Source: Drosophila miranda
Taxonomy: Eukaryota > Arthropoda > Insecta > Diptera > Drosophilidae
Assembly: GCF_003369915.1 (NCBI RefSeq)
Contig: NW_022881614.1
Location: 2,749,001 to 2,813,000, forward strand
Reading direction: 5' to 3'
DNA length: 64,000 nt
Of the stretch, positions 21,146-34,681 are shown piece after piece; positions within the stretch are counted from its first letter, which is position 1, and each line of letters starts with the position of its first letter. The notes below the pieces were generated by a model, which had not been told where the DNA came from, searched no databases, and worked only from the letters and a program-made list of their open reading frames with translations. Both the position numbers and the translations under genes were made by a program.

Positions 21146-21177
21146 AACTACAACTGTTTACAGAGACTGGTGCTTAC

Positions 21178-21761
21178 CGAAAGGCCCCAGGCGATAGGCC
21201 ATGGTTATCAGTCCATAAAGTATTCTGGTCCCGTCACTTCAGGTCCAGCGGAGCCACTGAAGAATCCACCACCATGCATGTAGACCATTACAGGGAGCAG
21301 GGCCTGTCCAGAACGTGGAAGATGCAGAAATGACTCAGATAAAGACTAAAGGCAGATAAAACAAGTTAGTATAGCACCACCTCCGGCCTGTAGACATTCA
21401 GATAGAGGCAATCCTCTTGGCCAAAGACGATGGGAGTAGGCAGCAGATAGTTCTTCTGGATACAGTCCGGCTTGGGCTTGGTGGCATCGTAGAGGCCAAG
21501 CAGCTTGGGCATAACCTTGGGGTTCTAGATGGAAAAATACCGCCCTGACATTACATGGAACTCCTTTCCCTTTCGGACTTTCGCGCAGAGGGCATATGGA
21601 ATGCCCATGAAGGCCTCGAACCGCTCCGACTGATAGCCTTTTCGGTGCGTGCCCTTCACGCAGCCCACACTCGGCGGACAGACGGTCAGCTGGTCCAGAG
21701 CCAGAGTCGGGCACGAGAAGAGCTCTAGGACGAGCATGAGCACGAGCGGCACCAGCATCAT
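21178..21761 (-). pseudogene. Jhe: Broken juvenile-hormone-esterase-like gene, first three exons only
   Basis: Exon 1 (from 21761) starts MMLVPLVLMLVLELFSC, a signal peptide, then VGCVKGTHRKGYQSERFEAFMGIPYA, matching the start of the intact esterase at 27473. After PYA the expected PP-rich segment is scrambled. Exon 2 (21524 to about 21377) keeps EDCLYLNVYRPE and exon 3 (about 21323-21178) keeps MVYMHGGGFFSGSAG. In exon 3 a small deletion creates TGATAA (about 21207-21214) just before the conserved TMAYRLGPF. After the exon 3 donor the LTR retroelement begins (21145). Exons carrying Ser, Glu and His of the triad are not found in the window. The symbol rests on position next to Jhedup and Asph. 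Confidence 0.65.
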
Positions 21762-22399
21762 CCGTAACTGTATCGCCTAAATCTTCGTCTGGCTACAAAG
21801 AAACCGAAATCGAAGCCGAGCCAAGCTAATGGCCATCTTTATGGATCATTAATTATGCATATCGAGTGGATGGTTATTTATGAACGGTTTTTTGATGCTT
21901 CCAAAACCTTGCTTTTTTTCTTTTATTCGCACTTAATCTCGTTTCTTGCATTGTCTGCAATATGCAAAACTGACCTTCGGAATCACAGCCGCGATCGCAG
22001 CAGCAACATGCCGATCGCTAAAGGGAGGAAGAGATATATAGACAGAGAGAGAGAGAGTGAGAAACAGCCCCAAGTGCAAGTAGAGCCCCACACACAGTTA
22101 CAATTGACATTGAGTACACGTATTGTGGAACGAAAGTGTCTTTTAGAGGAGACTTTAATATTACAATGTTCGTTCCAGTGCCAGATATTGTGTAGTGTGA
22201 GGGAGCGTACGCTCCACCCACATTTTTCCGCCCATCAACTCGCCGGCATTTTCCCAGTGGAGGGACCCGGACCTACTTTATTAGAATTAAGATTTTTGAC
22301 TTTTCTTCGTTTTCTAGGTTTAAGCATTGACTTTTCAGTTTTAGGTTAAGGGGTAGGGGGGAAGGCCACGAAGGCCAAGGGGGGGGCCAAGTCGCGATC
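21762..22399. other. Upstream flank of the Jhe remnant, no gene seen
   Basis: This contains whatever promoter the Jhe remnant had. Open frames are short and lack family signatures. A purine-rich AGAGAGAGAGAG tract sits near 22044-22056. A poly-G-rich stretch at 22350-22390 leads into the minisatellite. Confidence 0.4.
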
Positions 22400-22404
22400 A
22401 CGGC

Positions 22405-22895
22405 GGACGCCACTGGCTTTTTAGAACCAAACCCAACAACAACGACGCAGCAGCGGCCAAATAGTGACGAGGAATACGCCGAGAACCAAACCCAACAGCA
22501 ACGACGCAGCAGCGGCCAAAGATAGACGAGGAATACGCCGAGAACCAAACCCAACAACAACGACGCAACAACGGCCAAAGGGAGACGAGGAATACGCCGA
22601 GAACAAAACCCAACAGCAACAACGCAGCACCGGCCAAAGAGAGACGAGGAATACGCCGAGAACCAAACCCAACAACAACGACGCAGCAGCGGCCAAAGGG
22701 AGACGAGGAAAACACCGAGAACAAAAACCCAACAACAACGACGCAGCAGCGGCCAAAGAGAGACGAGGAATACGCCGAGAACCAAACCCAACAGCAACGA
22801 CGCAGCAGCGGCCAAAGAGAGACGAGGAATACGCCGAGAACCAAACCCAACAACAACGACGCAGAAGCGGCCAAAGAGTGACGAGGAAAACACCG
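22405..22895. repeat. 59-bp minisatellite, eight copies
   Basis: The core GACGAGGAATACGCCGAGAA (or a close variant) recurs at 22466, 22525, 22584, 22643, 22702, 22762, 22821 and 22880: spacing 59 bases, once 60. Each unit ends in a CAACAACGACGCAGCAGCGG-like block. Because 59 is not a multiple of three, the open frames spanning the array on both strands cycle through frames and are not credible genes. Confidence 0.9.
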
Positions 22896-23469
22896 GGACC
22901 CAGCGAGCCGCTGGCATCGCTACACTGGCGCAGCTACAGACGCCGAAAAAGAGGGTAGACAACGGCGCCAGCCTTCTGCCGCAGCGAGGATGACGGCGCT
23001 AGCCGCCCACGCTGACGCTGGATCGGCAGAGCCAGCAGAACGCCGGCTCTGAGCTGCAAAAACGTGGAAGGAGAGGCAATTCGATTGGGAGCAGTCGTAG
23101 GAGTCGGACGTGTTCGCGGAAAAAATTCGAGTGGCTTGGAAAAAGTAAAACACGTGGCGGACCGGATCCACGCTAACGCGATCAGTGACACGAGGAAGAT
23201 CCTGCATCGACGCTGCGCCCACGGGGAGAAGACCCTGCATCGATACTACACTTACGGAGAGGAGATCCTGCATCTACGCTGCACCCACGGGGAAAAGGAG
23301 GCTTTCGACGAGTACAAGCGTAGGAGTTCAGGAGTAAGCGAGTCTCTAGACGTGTATACGGGCTGCTGAGCGGTGCGATATGTAGGGAACCAAGAAAGAA
23401 TAAAGTGAAATGTAACGAATATAACAGAAACATAGCCTGCCCACCAACAATCTAGACACTAGGGAACCT
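22896..23469. other. Spacer between two minisatellites, no gene seen
   Basis: G/C-rich sequence containing three short internal near-repeats of a GATCCTGCATC/ACCCACGGGGA type (about 23198-23300). An AATAAA lies near 23399. No recognisable domain in any frame. It may be part of the same repeat-rich insertion as the flanking arrays. Confidence 0.4.
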
Positions 23470-25200
23470 GGAGGCCCGGGGCTTTATCTTCTCTGCCCTT
23501 CCTCACGCCTCTTGCCCGAGTCTGTGTGATTCTATCCAGTAGTTCGTAGCCCGACAGGATCCTGAGGCCGCTGTCCGGCGATTGCCTAGGCGTTCTCGGT
23601 GACACCTGTCGGCGTTCCCTCCGCATGATTCCCTCCAGTAGTTTGTGACCCCGCAGGATCCCGAGGCCGCTATCCGACGATCGTCTAAGCGCTCCCGGTG
23701 ACGCCTGTTGGTGTATCGCCTGATCCCCATAGTTCCCTGGGTCCCGAAGGGGCTGTCCGGCGATTGCCTAAGCCCTCTCGGCGATACCTGCCCTGTATGA
23801 CAGTAATATTTAGCCCGATAGTGTCCCGTGAGTGCTATCCGGCGATTGCCTAGGCACTCTCGGCGATATGCGTCGGTACTCCCGTATTCGTAGTAATTCT
23901 TAGTTCGGCGGTGTCCCGTAAGTGCTATCCGGCGATTGCCTAGGCACTCTTGGCGATGCTTGCCGGTATCCCCGACACTCGTAGTAATTCTTAGTTCTAC
24001 AGTGTCCCGTAAGTGCTATCCGGCGATTGCCTAGGCACTCTTGGCGATGCCTGTCGATATCCCTGACTCCCGTAGTAATTCTTAGTTCGACAGTGTCCCG
24101 TAAGTGCTATCCGGCGATTGCCTAGGCACTCTCGGCGATGCTTGTCGATATCCCTGACCCCCGTAGTAATTCTTTGGCCGACAGGGTCCCGTAAGTACCG
24201 TCCGGCGATAGCCTAGGTACTCTCGGCGATACTTGTCGGTGTTTCCGCATAGCAAAGTCCCCTTTTCCGCGTCGTAGTAATTCTTAGGCCGACAGGGTCG
24301 CGTAAGTACTGTCCGGCGATAGCCTAGGTACTCTCGGCGATACTTGTCGGTATTTCCGCATAGCAAAGTCCCCCTTTCCGCGTCGTAGTAATTCTTAGGC
24401 CGACAGGGTCCCGTAAGTACCGTCCGGCGATAGCCTAGGTACTCTCGGCGATACTTGTCGGTATTTCCGCATAGCAAAGTCCCCCCTTTCCGCGTCGTAG
24501 TAATTCTTAGGCCGACAGGGTCGCGTAAGTACCGTCCGGCGATAGCCTAGGTACTCTCGGCGATACTTGTCGGTATTTCCGCATAGCAAAGTCCCCCTTT
24601 CCGCGTCGTAGTAATTCTTAGGCCGACAGGGTCCCGAAAGTACCGTCCGGCGATAGCCTAGGTACTCTCGGCGATACTTGTCGGAATTTCCGCATAGCAA
24701 TTTCCGCATAGCAAAGTCCCCCCTTTCCGCGTCGTAGTAATTCTTAGGCCGACAGGGTCGCGTAAGTACCGTCCGGCGATAGCCTAGGTACTCTCGGCGA
24801 TACTTGTCGGTATTTCCGCATAGCAAAGTCCCCCCTTTCCGCGTCGTAGTAATTCTTAGGCCGACAGGGTCGCGTAAGTACCGTCCGGCGATAGCCTAGG
24901 TACTCTCGGCGATACTTGTCGGTATTTCCGCATAGCAAAGTCCCCCTTTCCGCGTCGTAGTAATTCTTAGGCGAACAGGGTCCCGTAAGTACCGTCCGGC
25001 GATTGCCTAGGCACTCTCGGCGATGCTTGTCGATATCCCTGACCCCCGTAGTAATTCTTAGTTCGACAGTGTTCGTAAGTGCTATCCGGCGATTTCCTAG
25101 GCACTCTCGGCGATGCTTGTCGATATACCCGACCCTCGTAGTAATTCTTAGGCCGACAGGGTCACGTAAGTACTGTCGGTACTCTCGGCGATGCCTGTCG
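23470..25200. repeat. Tandem array with 91-bp and 111-bp unit variants
   Basis: Units share TCCGGCGATTGCCTAGG (or GATAGCCTAGG), ACTCTCGGCGAT and GTAGTAATTCTTAG. GTAGTAATTC starts at about 23890, 23981, 24072 and 24163 (period 91). From 24271 to 24954 the spacing is 111-112 (once 126), because each unit gains about 20 bases of CATAGCAAAGTCC...CCGC. The short form returns after about 24960. More diverged units lie at 23500-23880. Proteins predicted across it are translations of the repeat. Confidence 0.9.
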
Positions 25201-25525
25201 GTATTATCGCATAGTAAAGACCTCCGTATTGATTCTGAGTTCGGTGGGGTTCTGAAGGCGCAATTCGGCGATAACCTGAGTGCTCTCGGTAAAACCAACT
25301 GCCACGTCCCACGCTACGATCGCTCCCGTCCGCGGGACTGCTGCCCCGTCCCCATCGTCGGTCCGAAATACGGAGTCCCGGCAAATTATAAATATTACTG
25401 TAATTTCGACCCTGGAGTACTCTGAGATATGAACCCCAGCCCAGGATCGCTTCCTTACAGTAGTATTCAAATTTGTAGCTTTATGTTATGTTAACCTTGA
25501 AGAAATCGGTGCGCGAACTGGATTC

Positions 25526-27473
<1,948 letters not shown>

Positions 27474-27898
27474 TTTGGTTTCATGTACGGGCAGCCAGTG
27501 CGGCTCCCTTTTATAGAAAAACTTAACCGAACACACTAGGATACAATAATCTCAATCTCATGTCGCCAAGCTTCCCAAAAAATAATTCCTGCTATTTTCA
27601 AATCTTAAAAAACATTGTATTGATTCTGTATTTAAAGTACAAAAGGCAAACAGTCGCTGCCCACCAAAGCAGATCGTATGTAAAATACATATCAAGAGTG
27701 CATTTTCCTATGGCCTAAACACGCATTCAATTGAGCTTAACAATTAAGAGATACAATTACTTTAGTACTTGAGTGTAATGACTCTATAACTAGTGAATGA
27801 ATTCAACTAACAATGAACAAAAGGTGCGGAAATTGTCTATACGTGAAGCCTAGGAACCGTAACCATTTGTAAATCTAATAAGACGCTCGATATTGATC
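27474..27898. other. Jhedup promoter side and Asph 3' flank
   Basis: 425 bases between the Jhedup start and the Asph stop codon, both on minus. It should hold the Asph 3'UTR and the Jhedup promoter. A TTTTATAG-type sequence near 27510 (minus CTATAAAAG) is about 40 bases upstream of the Jhedup ATG and is a plausible TATA box. Confidence 0.5.
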
Positions 27899-30800
27899 TC
27901 AGATAGCTGTCAGACTGCGACGCTGTGAGGCAGTTAGATCTGGATGCCACATGTCCAGGATGAGGACCAGCCGAGGGCGAGTGCCATTGTGCCAGGCCTC
28001 GTGCTCGAAGCTGTCATCAAAGATGATTAGTTCGCCTTCGCGCCAGGTTCTAAAAGGTAAAATCAAATGAGATTTTGATGGCGAAAAGCTTCCATTTCCA
28101 CTAACCTTTCCTGCTCTGCCACTCGAAGTGAGGTTCGCTCTGGCTCTGGAGCCACCAGCGTGAGATGCGCTCTCAAGCGGCAATTGGTGGGCCAACAATG
28201 CGGCCACACATGCGTCTCTGCCTGCATCACACTGAACTTCACTTGTCCCCGTCGACAGCCGCTGGATTCGGGGAACTCTTTCAGCAGACTACAGGTGATG
28301 GGAGCCCGTTGGCAGTTCTTCTAATAAGCTGCCCCTTCGCGAAGAGCTCGAACTGCTGCCAGATGCCCATGTGGCGCAGATTCTCCGTTTCATCTTCGAA
28401 GTAGGCGCGATGGCTGAGGAGGGCCAAGGCCTCCTCACGGATGGATATGCAGTTGTGCTGTAGTTTCCTTAACTGCGAGTTGTAGCCCGTCTCCGAGGGT
28501 TGCCAAAAGGGTTGAGCTCTCAGCTTGGGCTCATTGTACAGCGATCTCTGATAGACTCTGACGAATAATCCCCTAGCCACGCCCTGTCTGTGCACTTCCA
28601 CAGCCTCTGGCTGTCTGGACAAACGTTGGAGCGTTTCTCCCAGGGCGAGGTAGAAGTAAGCCTCCTGTGTGCCATCTGCCTTTGACTCTATGACTGGATC
28701 TGCTGGCCAGAGCTTCAAGGTTTCAGCTGCCACAAGCTTCACCTGGCGCATGCTGCAAGCAATCTTGTGAGATTAAAGCCGGAATAGGATTTGGGCTTGA
28801 ACCTTAGCTCACCTACTTATTGGCCGTTAGGTGGGTGAAAGAGAGTTGATTGCGCAGTCGCGGATCAGCAGGCAAAAGCTCGATGAGCAGCTCGTGAATG
28901 GCCACTGTTTGGTGATGATAACCTGGAGCAGAGACATCATGAGAAGATTTTTCAAGAAGAACAGCATCTCCAAAACTCACCCATGAATCGCAAATGCTCG
29001 ATGCAGCGTTCTCCAGCAGAAAGAAACTCTCCATCGCTGGCCACCAGCTCGCCAAAGGCCAGATATCGTTTGTAGGAATCAATGGCCTCCAACAGTCGCT
29101 GGTTGCTGCGCTCCCTCTCTGCCAGGCGCTCCAAAAAGTGGGCACGGGCCAGATGGGACAAGGGCTCGTCGGCATAGTACTGGATGAGCGTGTTAAACGA
29201 GCGCAGGGCTTGGGCATAGTTCTTTGGGCGGCGATTAGTTCGCGGTTCGTCAGCCAAAACGCACACAAAGACGGGTTAGATAGGGTTCACAGGACATGCA
29301 ATTAGTACAAAAATAATGAAGCTCATTAGAAGAGGAAACACAATTTTCAGAGGACTTCAGGGGAACATCCCCCAGGAGGCCCCCTCCAGTGGGTGTGTCT
29401 GGCTGGAGGAGGCCGCCATTGGTTGCGCCCAATTGAAAAGCTTTGACAAGAGGGTTTCCAACAAGCCAAATCTTACGTTTTGGATCTTATAAAGCTAAAC
29501 AGTTAATAGATCTAATGACTAGCAAAGCAAACATGAAACTAAAGCTATGAAATGAGTTTGGTTTTGTGTGATTTAATGATTGTTGAGCCAGAGATATATC
29601 GAGAGATTCCTTGGGTTATTCCTTGGCACGAAGTCTTCAAATCTGTGACCTACCCCCCGGATCATTTCGGCATTGGCCTGACGCAGCTCCTGTTGAAACG
29701 AATCATCTGCGGCTGGAACCGGAACCGAAGCCGGAGCATCTGTGGTAGGATCCTTGGGTTTGATTTCTGGTTGGGTTAAAGATTGATTGGATTTGATGTT
29801 TATACAGTGCAATGAACAGTTCTTTGAACGGTTAGGGCCTAGACAGAGCTCCACCTTATACATATGAAGTGTTAGTGAGGCGTTTCTATTGATAGTAGGA
29901 GTAGGAGAAGTTCTTCACTTACGATCGGTTATGGATCAGATGGTGTGTCTTAAAGTAGAGTGTAGCTTATGGCCATGACTGAGATTATTTTAGAGTCTTA
30001 AACAATACGAGAGTATGTAGGATAAGTCAATGCAGTGGAGGACATCGACAGTCGAAGGCGATACTGTGTGAATTGTACATTTAGTAATTACGTGTCCAGG
30101 TTGGATCGTCGGAGTCCGGGTCGCTTTCGTACTCCTTAACCGGCAGACGGCCGTACTTGGCCTCCAGTCTGCTCATTAGATCGGCATCATCCACGTCGGA
30201 TATCTCGTCCTCTTCCTCATCGGATATCTCGTCCTCCTCGTCTGTCTCTCCATCGTGTTCGTAATCCTCAATAGCCCCGTCCTCGTATTCCACATAAAGA
30301 TCACTGAAGCCCGAAGGCTTTATTGGTTCGTTTGTCTCCTCTGGCTCCTTGTTCTTCGTTTCATCTGATGGTTCTGGCGATGACTTGTACATAGAGCTCA
30401 TCTGCTCAAAGGTCTCGGACACATAGCTGGCCGACAATGCCACATCACCATCTCCATCACCGGCATCCTCTTCTTCGATGTCGCTGTCGATTTCCTCCTC
30501 GATTTCGATTTCCTCCTCGGAATATTCTTGTTTTTGTGATGGAATGTGATATTATACAAATTAATATTAATGGATACATTTTGGATCCTAACTAAAGACT
30601 TCAAGATCACTTCCAGCTGCAGCTAGAAATGATTTCGAAGCATCTTCGATAATCCGAAGTTCTGAATTGGGATATAAATGAGCTCTCCAACCATCGTCCA
30701 GCAGCGGAATCTCCTCCAGGTCGTCTGGTATCTGATCCTAGTCCGTGGCAATCGACAGGCGGCGCCTCATGATTGCCTCCGGTGGGGGCGGCTCGTCTTT

Positions 30801-33800
30801 GGCTACATTTTGGTCATCATAATGCGGATTAAACTATTACTAGACGGGCAACAACAAAGCCATACAGCAATTTCCATACATACATACATTGGTGGAAATA
30901 GTTAAACAGAGCTGTAACTACAATAAATTTACAAAATTAAAAAAAATCATAATCATAAATAATAAAGAAAGTGCAAAAGGTTAGCTCTGGCACCGATTTC
31001 TCAACGTATTTCGTTTAAAATAAAAGAAATTTGTATATTTTGAAAACCGAAAAGAGAGAAACCGAGAGCCGAGACTTTGTTTTAGCTCTGTTAATACGTC
31101 ACAAATCGAATTGGAGACAGTGAGAGTGTTGTTGCCAATGGCTTTTGGTGGGTTAGAAAGGAAAGCGTCGCTTTGGTTACAAACTATCCGAACATACAGT
31201 CCTCAAGCAGATAGCCAGATAGAGAGATGCAGTAACATTGATTTTGGCGTGCTTTGGCAGAGATCACAGATCACAGAGCAGAGAGCAATGGAGGAGTAGG
31301 TCAAGCATTGAAGACTCAATTGTATTCGGACTTTTCCTGATCAATACAAGACGTGAAACTAAGGCAAGTGCAACGCCAACGCCAAATTTAACGGCAACTG
31401 TAAAATGATTCAGGTTTTAGTATCAGAGAACAAACAAGATTTGTTTTGCACTTTCTTGTACAATATTTTTTCTGTGTTTTGTGTGTGCGTGTTTGTAATA
31501 AGGTGGAGCAAGAGATGGTCTGTCAGTTCTTAACGTTCTAGGGCCTTAGGGACATCCGTTCACTGTTCCACTGGGTATCGCCTCAGAAAGGGACTCAACT
31601 TACGCGATGCTAACCAGGAAGAGCCCTCTTTCGGTTCTTCCTCATCATCGTCTTGTTTCTGCTCCTCGCTTTCGTCAAGGTCGGGTCTTCTCACTCGCCG
31701 CACCAGATCTTCGGATTCCTCATCGAGGGACTCAAAGTCGTCATCATCGTATTTGTCCTGCAGATCGTGTATCGAATATTAAACTTATTTTCAAAGAAAT
31801 TGCTTTCTTTCACCTCATCATATTTATCAACTTTGACATATTTATATTGCCACATATTTGTGGCAGGGACCCTTTGTGCTTTCGATTGAACAGGCTCTTC
31901 GATCTCCTCCTCGTCAGCATCATCGTTGTCCTCCTCATCTTCCTGCAAGATGCCAGACAGATAGTTATCTAAGTGTTCAATATTTAAACAAAACTTAGAC
32001 TCTACCTCATCCAATTTGGCTGTAGAAGGAGCTGGCTCCTGCGATTCTGCCACTTCTTCGGGTTCCTCTACATCGTACTCAGTGGTGGCTTCTGCGGTGG
32101 CCTCTGTGGTAGCCTCAACAGTGGCCTCTTCAACATTGTCTTCGTCTTCATCGTCATCTTCTGGATCTTCGGCGGTGATGTTTTCGCCAGCATTGTTATC
32201 CTCCTCTTCGTCGTCTTCTTCCTGCTCCTGCTCCTCCTGCTCCACCTCTTCTTCACCTTCTTCTTGCTCTTGCTCTGTGTCTTCTTCTTCTATTTCCTCC
32301 GAAATAGGTTCTTCTAAAAGAGAAACAGCTTTAAAAACATATGTATGCATTCTGTAATGCTTGGCCTACCTTCTTCTTCGTGATCGTCATGATCATCATC
32401 CTCTTCTTCCTCTTCTATTTCTTCCGAAAGGGGGTCTTCTAAAAGAGAAAAGGCTTTAAAAAGAGAGTTATGCATTAGTGTGTTCGGCCTACCTTCTTCA
32501 TCGTGATCGTCATGATCGTCATGCTCATCCAAAGCCTCTCCAGAAGGTTTGTTTACGTCACGGGCATCATGCTCCCCTCGATGCTCGTCGACCAAACCAT
32601 TAAAATAGTTTGAAAAGCGCGACTCAGATAACGGAGTGTCCACTAAAATATATTTTCATTAACCAAACAAGTATCATTTAGTGGTTTCTGGACTTACTAT
32701 CTTCAAGGCCACGATTCTCCAAGATGATTAGGCCGACGAGGCCCAAGAGAACTGCCATCAGAGAGAAGAACATGATCTTGGCACACCAATTGCCACCGGT
32801 GTCGTGCTCGTGATGCACGTGCAAGTGTACATCGTCGTTTCCCATCTTCGTAATGTGGACGCCATGGGAAGACTCGTCGTCATCTGTGAGTTCGTGTGTG
32901 CGATTGCATGGTAGATAGACAAGCGGTTGATTTAGTAACAGAAAACCATTTAGGGGGTTGGAGAGGGTAGGACGACGGATGTGGTTATGGGATATGGGAC
33001 GGAGGGGCTTTGGCTACCTTGAAAGCTGGACTGACGCAGAACAGTCACATCGCCGTCAGATTTGCAATTATCTAAACACAAAAAGTTAGTTACAATGAAT
33101 GCCAAAGCTATTTAGAATGTACTACCCCGAAAACAGCTTCCCTCCTGGATTATTGTACCCGCAGAATTTCCCCCGCTTGTGTGACACCGGTATTACAATG
33201 CGGTAAGAGAGGGATTTGTTTATGCCTAAATATGTGCAATAATAAACAAAGAACCCGCCAGTCATGCTCTTGGGCAGATGGCCAAATAAAATTAAATTGC
33301 TTTACATATAATTTCGGTGTTTTTGTTGCACTGCCTGTCCAAAAAGAGAATCTTCTGTGGGTGTAATGGCCACAGACGAAACGGGAAGTGTCGTTCCGTG
33401 TCTTTGTGCAGCGCATTAACAGCGTTGGAATCATGAATTATGGTCGAGGTGATTTCTTACCCTCCCCCAGTTGTTAGTCTTTATAGATAAGCCGTGAGAT
33501 AAGACCCGGGATAGCTCGGACAGAGTGAAAAATACAAGATAAAAGACAGAGCAGTCTCCACAAATAATTTCAAATTAAAATCTAAGCTAACCAACCCGAA
33601 ATATTCAATGCCCTTTTCCTTTCTACGAGTCATAAAAGCCACACATAGACCCCCGCATATGTCCAATACATATACATATTTTTCTATAGTGGATCGGCAC
33701 ACGCATAGCGACAGAAACAGGCGAGATGTATAATTTTATATAATAGGGCAAAGTTATTTTTAAAGGCACTCGACAATATTATTTTGATAATAAAAGAAAT

Positions 33801-33908
33801 GAACTGCTTGCTACGGTCTTAGCGGCGGCCGCAGGGAATTACCGCAGTGAACTTACCGCGTTTTCTGCGCTTATCCTTGCGCTTTCGCGGCTGCACATCC
33901 CCCGACAT
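27899..33908 (-). CDS. Asph: Aspartyl/asparaginyl beta-hydroxylase, long form
   Basis: Hydroxylates Asp/Asn in EGF-like domains in the ER lumen. Exons: 33908-33857, 33071-33018, 32883-32698, 32642-32493, 32438-32370, 32313-32006, 31942-31814, 31757-31604, 29766-29654, 29221-28981, 28922-28817, 28752-28106, 28049-27899. They sum to 2360 bases; one added base in exon 12 (near 28315-28322, before NCQRAPITC) gives 786 aa, close to the known fly length. Features: short basic cytosolic N-terminus, one membrane helix (AKIMFFSLMAVLLGLVGLII), a long acidic luminal region, TPR-like segment, then the 2-oxoglutarate/iron domain with GCRRGQ, THVWPH and FDDSFEHEAW (metal His residues) and RPRLVLILD. Exon 11 needs the upstream GT of AAGTAGGTGAG as donor, since the downstream one would include a TAG. 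Confidence 0.85.
30081..30737 (-). CDS. Asph: Alternative 3' exons of Asph (non-catalytic, calcium-binding-type isoform)
   Basis: Two coding exons lie between catalytic-form exons 8 and 9: 30737-30593 (phase 0 in, phase 1 out; contains DQIPDDLEEIPLL) and 30526-30081 (phase 1 in, ending WTRNY and a TAA). The phases fit each other, and the second also fits exon 8 directly. The product would keep the membrane helix and add an acidic tail but lack the hydroxylase domain, like the junctin/junctate (humbug) forms of vertebrate ASPH. The 30593 donor is GTTAGG, slightly weak. Transcript support is needed to know which combinations are used. Confidence 0.6.
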
Positions 33909-34681
33909 TTTCCTGGCCTGACACTAAATTTATGCCAATATGATGGGGGGAAATGTATGTTGTTTTGTGTCCAGATGTGTATAGGTGTCGTCGACGGCCA
34001 CAAAGACCGGGCTGTCAGCGTTCCCGAACACGATCGCTGTACGTAACGAAATGCGAGCAGCTCGTAGTCGTTGGAAATTATTTATAAAATGTGCGCCGTT
34101 GCGTTTCGACGTTGCCAGACGTCCTGTGGATGGGAAAATATATATTGCAATAGTAAATTGCGTAAACTAAACTTGATTGTTCAAAAATACATTTGAGCCA
34201 ACTTATTGTGTTGGTCCTTCAAGTTCCCAGCACAGTCGAACTGGGTGGCAGCTCTGTGTTCGAGGCGGTAAACAATTATTCAAATACGGCCAGGCTACCG
34301 GCTTAAGGAACCCCAGTAGAAAACACCAAGCAAGTGTAATATTCATTGATTTGCCCATAAATATCATTATTATTCCACTGTGTTCAACAAATAAAGAAAT
34401 GTGACTGCATACACAACAAACCGCAGTTGTTCACCGGTTTAAAGAGAGGGGGGTTGAATGGGTTAGCTCGAATTTGTCATCGGCATTTTGGGTATATTTC
34501 GGTATATTTCTTCGGACTGACGGTATATTTTATGGATAAATCACACTGAACCCGAGCCGCAAAAAAAAAAAAGAAAATAAATACAGAAATTGGTTTTAGT
34601 GAGCTCTAACTGGGTTGTGGCGGGTCGTGTTGTTGAAAAACGTATAAGATCAAGGGCCCCCAGGGGTAGGGAGTAAAAGTA
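33909..34681. other. Divergent Asph/Ric intergenic region
   Basis: 773 bases separating the Asph start (minus) and Ric start (plus). Apart from the motif cluster near 34490-34530 and an A run at 34560-34572, no feature is clear. It must contain 5'UTRs and promoters of both genes. Confidence 0.5.
34491..34530 (+). promoter_or_regulatory. Cluster of GGTATATTT core-promoter motifs upstream of Ric
   Basis: GGTATATTT occurs at 34491, 34501 and 34522. This matches Drosophila core-promoter Motif 6 (KTYRGTATWTTT), typical of TATA-less housekeeping genes. It is about 150-190 bases before the Ric ATG, so transcription probably starts just downstream. The motif is non-palindromic and oriented towards Ric. 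Confidence 0.6.

Noticed and set aside
22273..22962. 229-codon and other long frames over the 59-bp repeats
   Set aside because: A repeat without stops yields open frames in several phases; period 59 changes frame each unit.
23470..25200. CRISPR-like array
   Set aside because: Whole units are repeated with no unique spacers, and the context is eukaryotic with spliced genes.
24082..25298. Repeated YRREYLGYRRT-type proteins as a real gene
   Set aside because: Frames are simple translations of 91/111-bp repeats, with breaks at unit changes.
32016..32357. Serine-rich protein on the plus strand
   Set aside because: It is the antisense of the acidic Glu/Asp codons of Asph exon 6.
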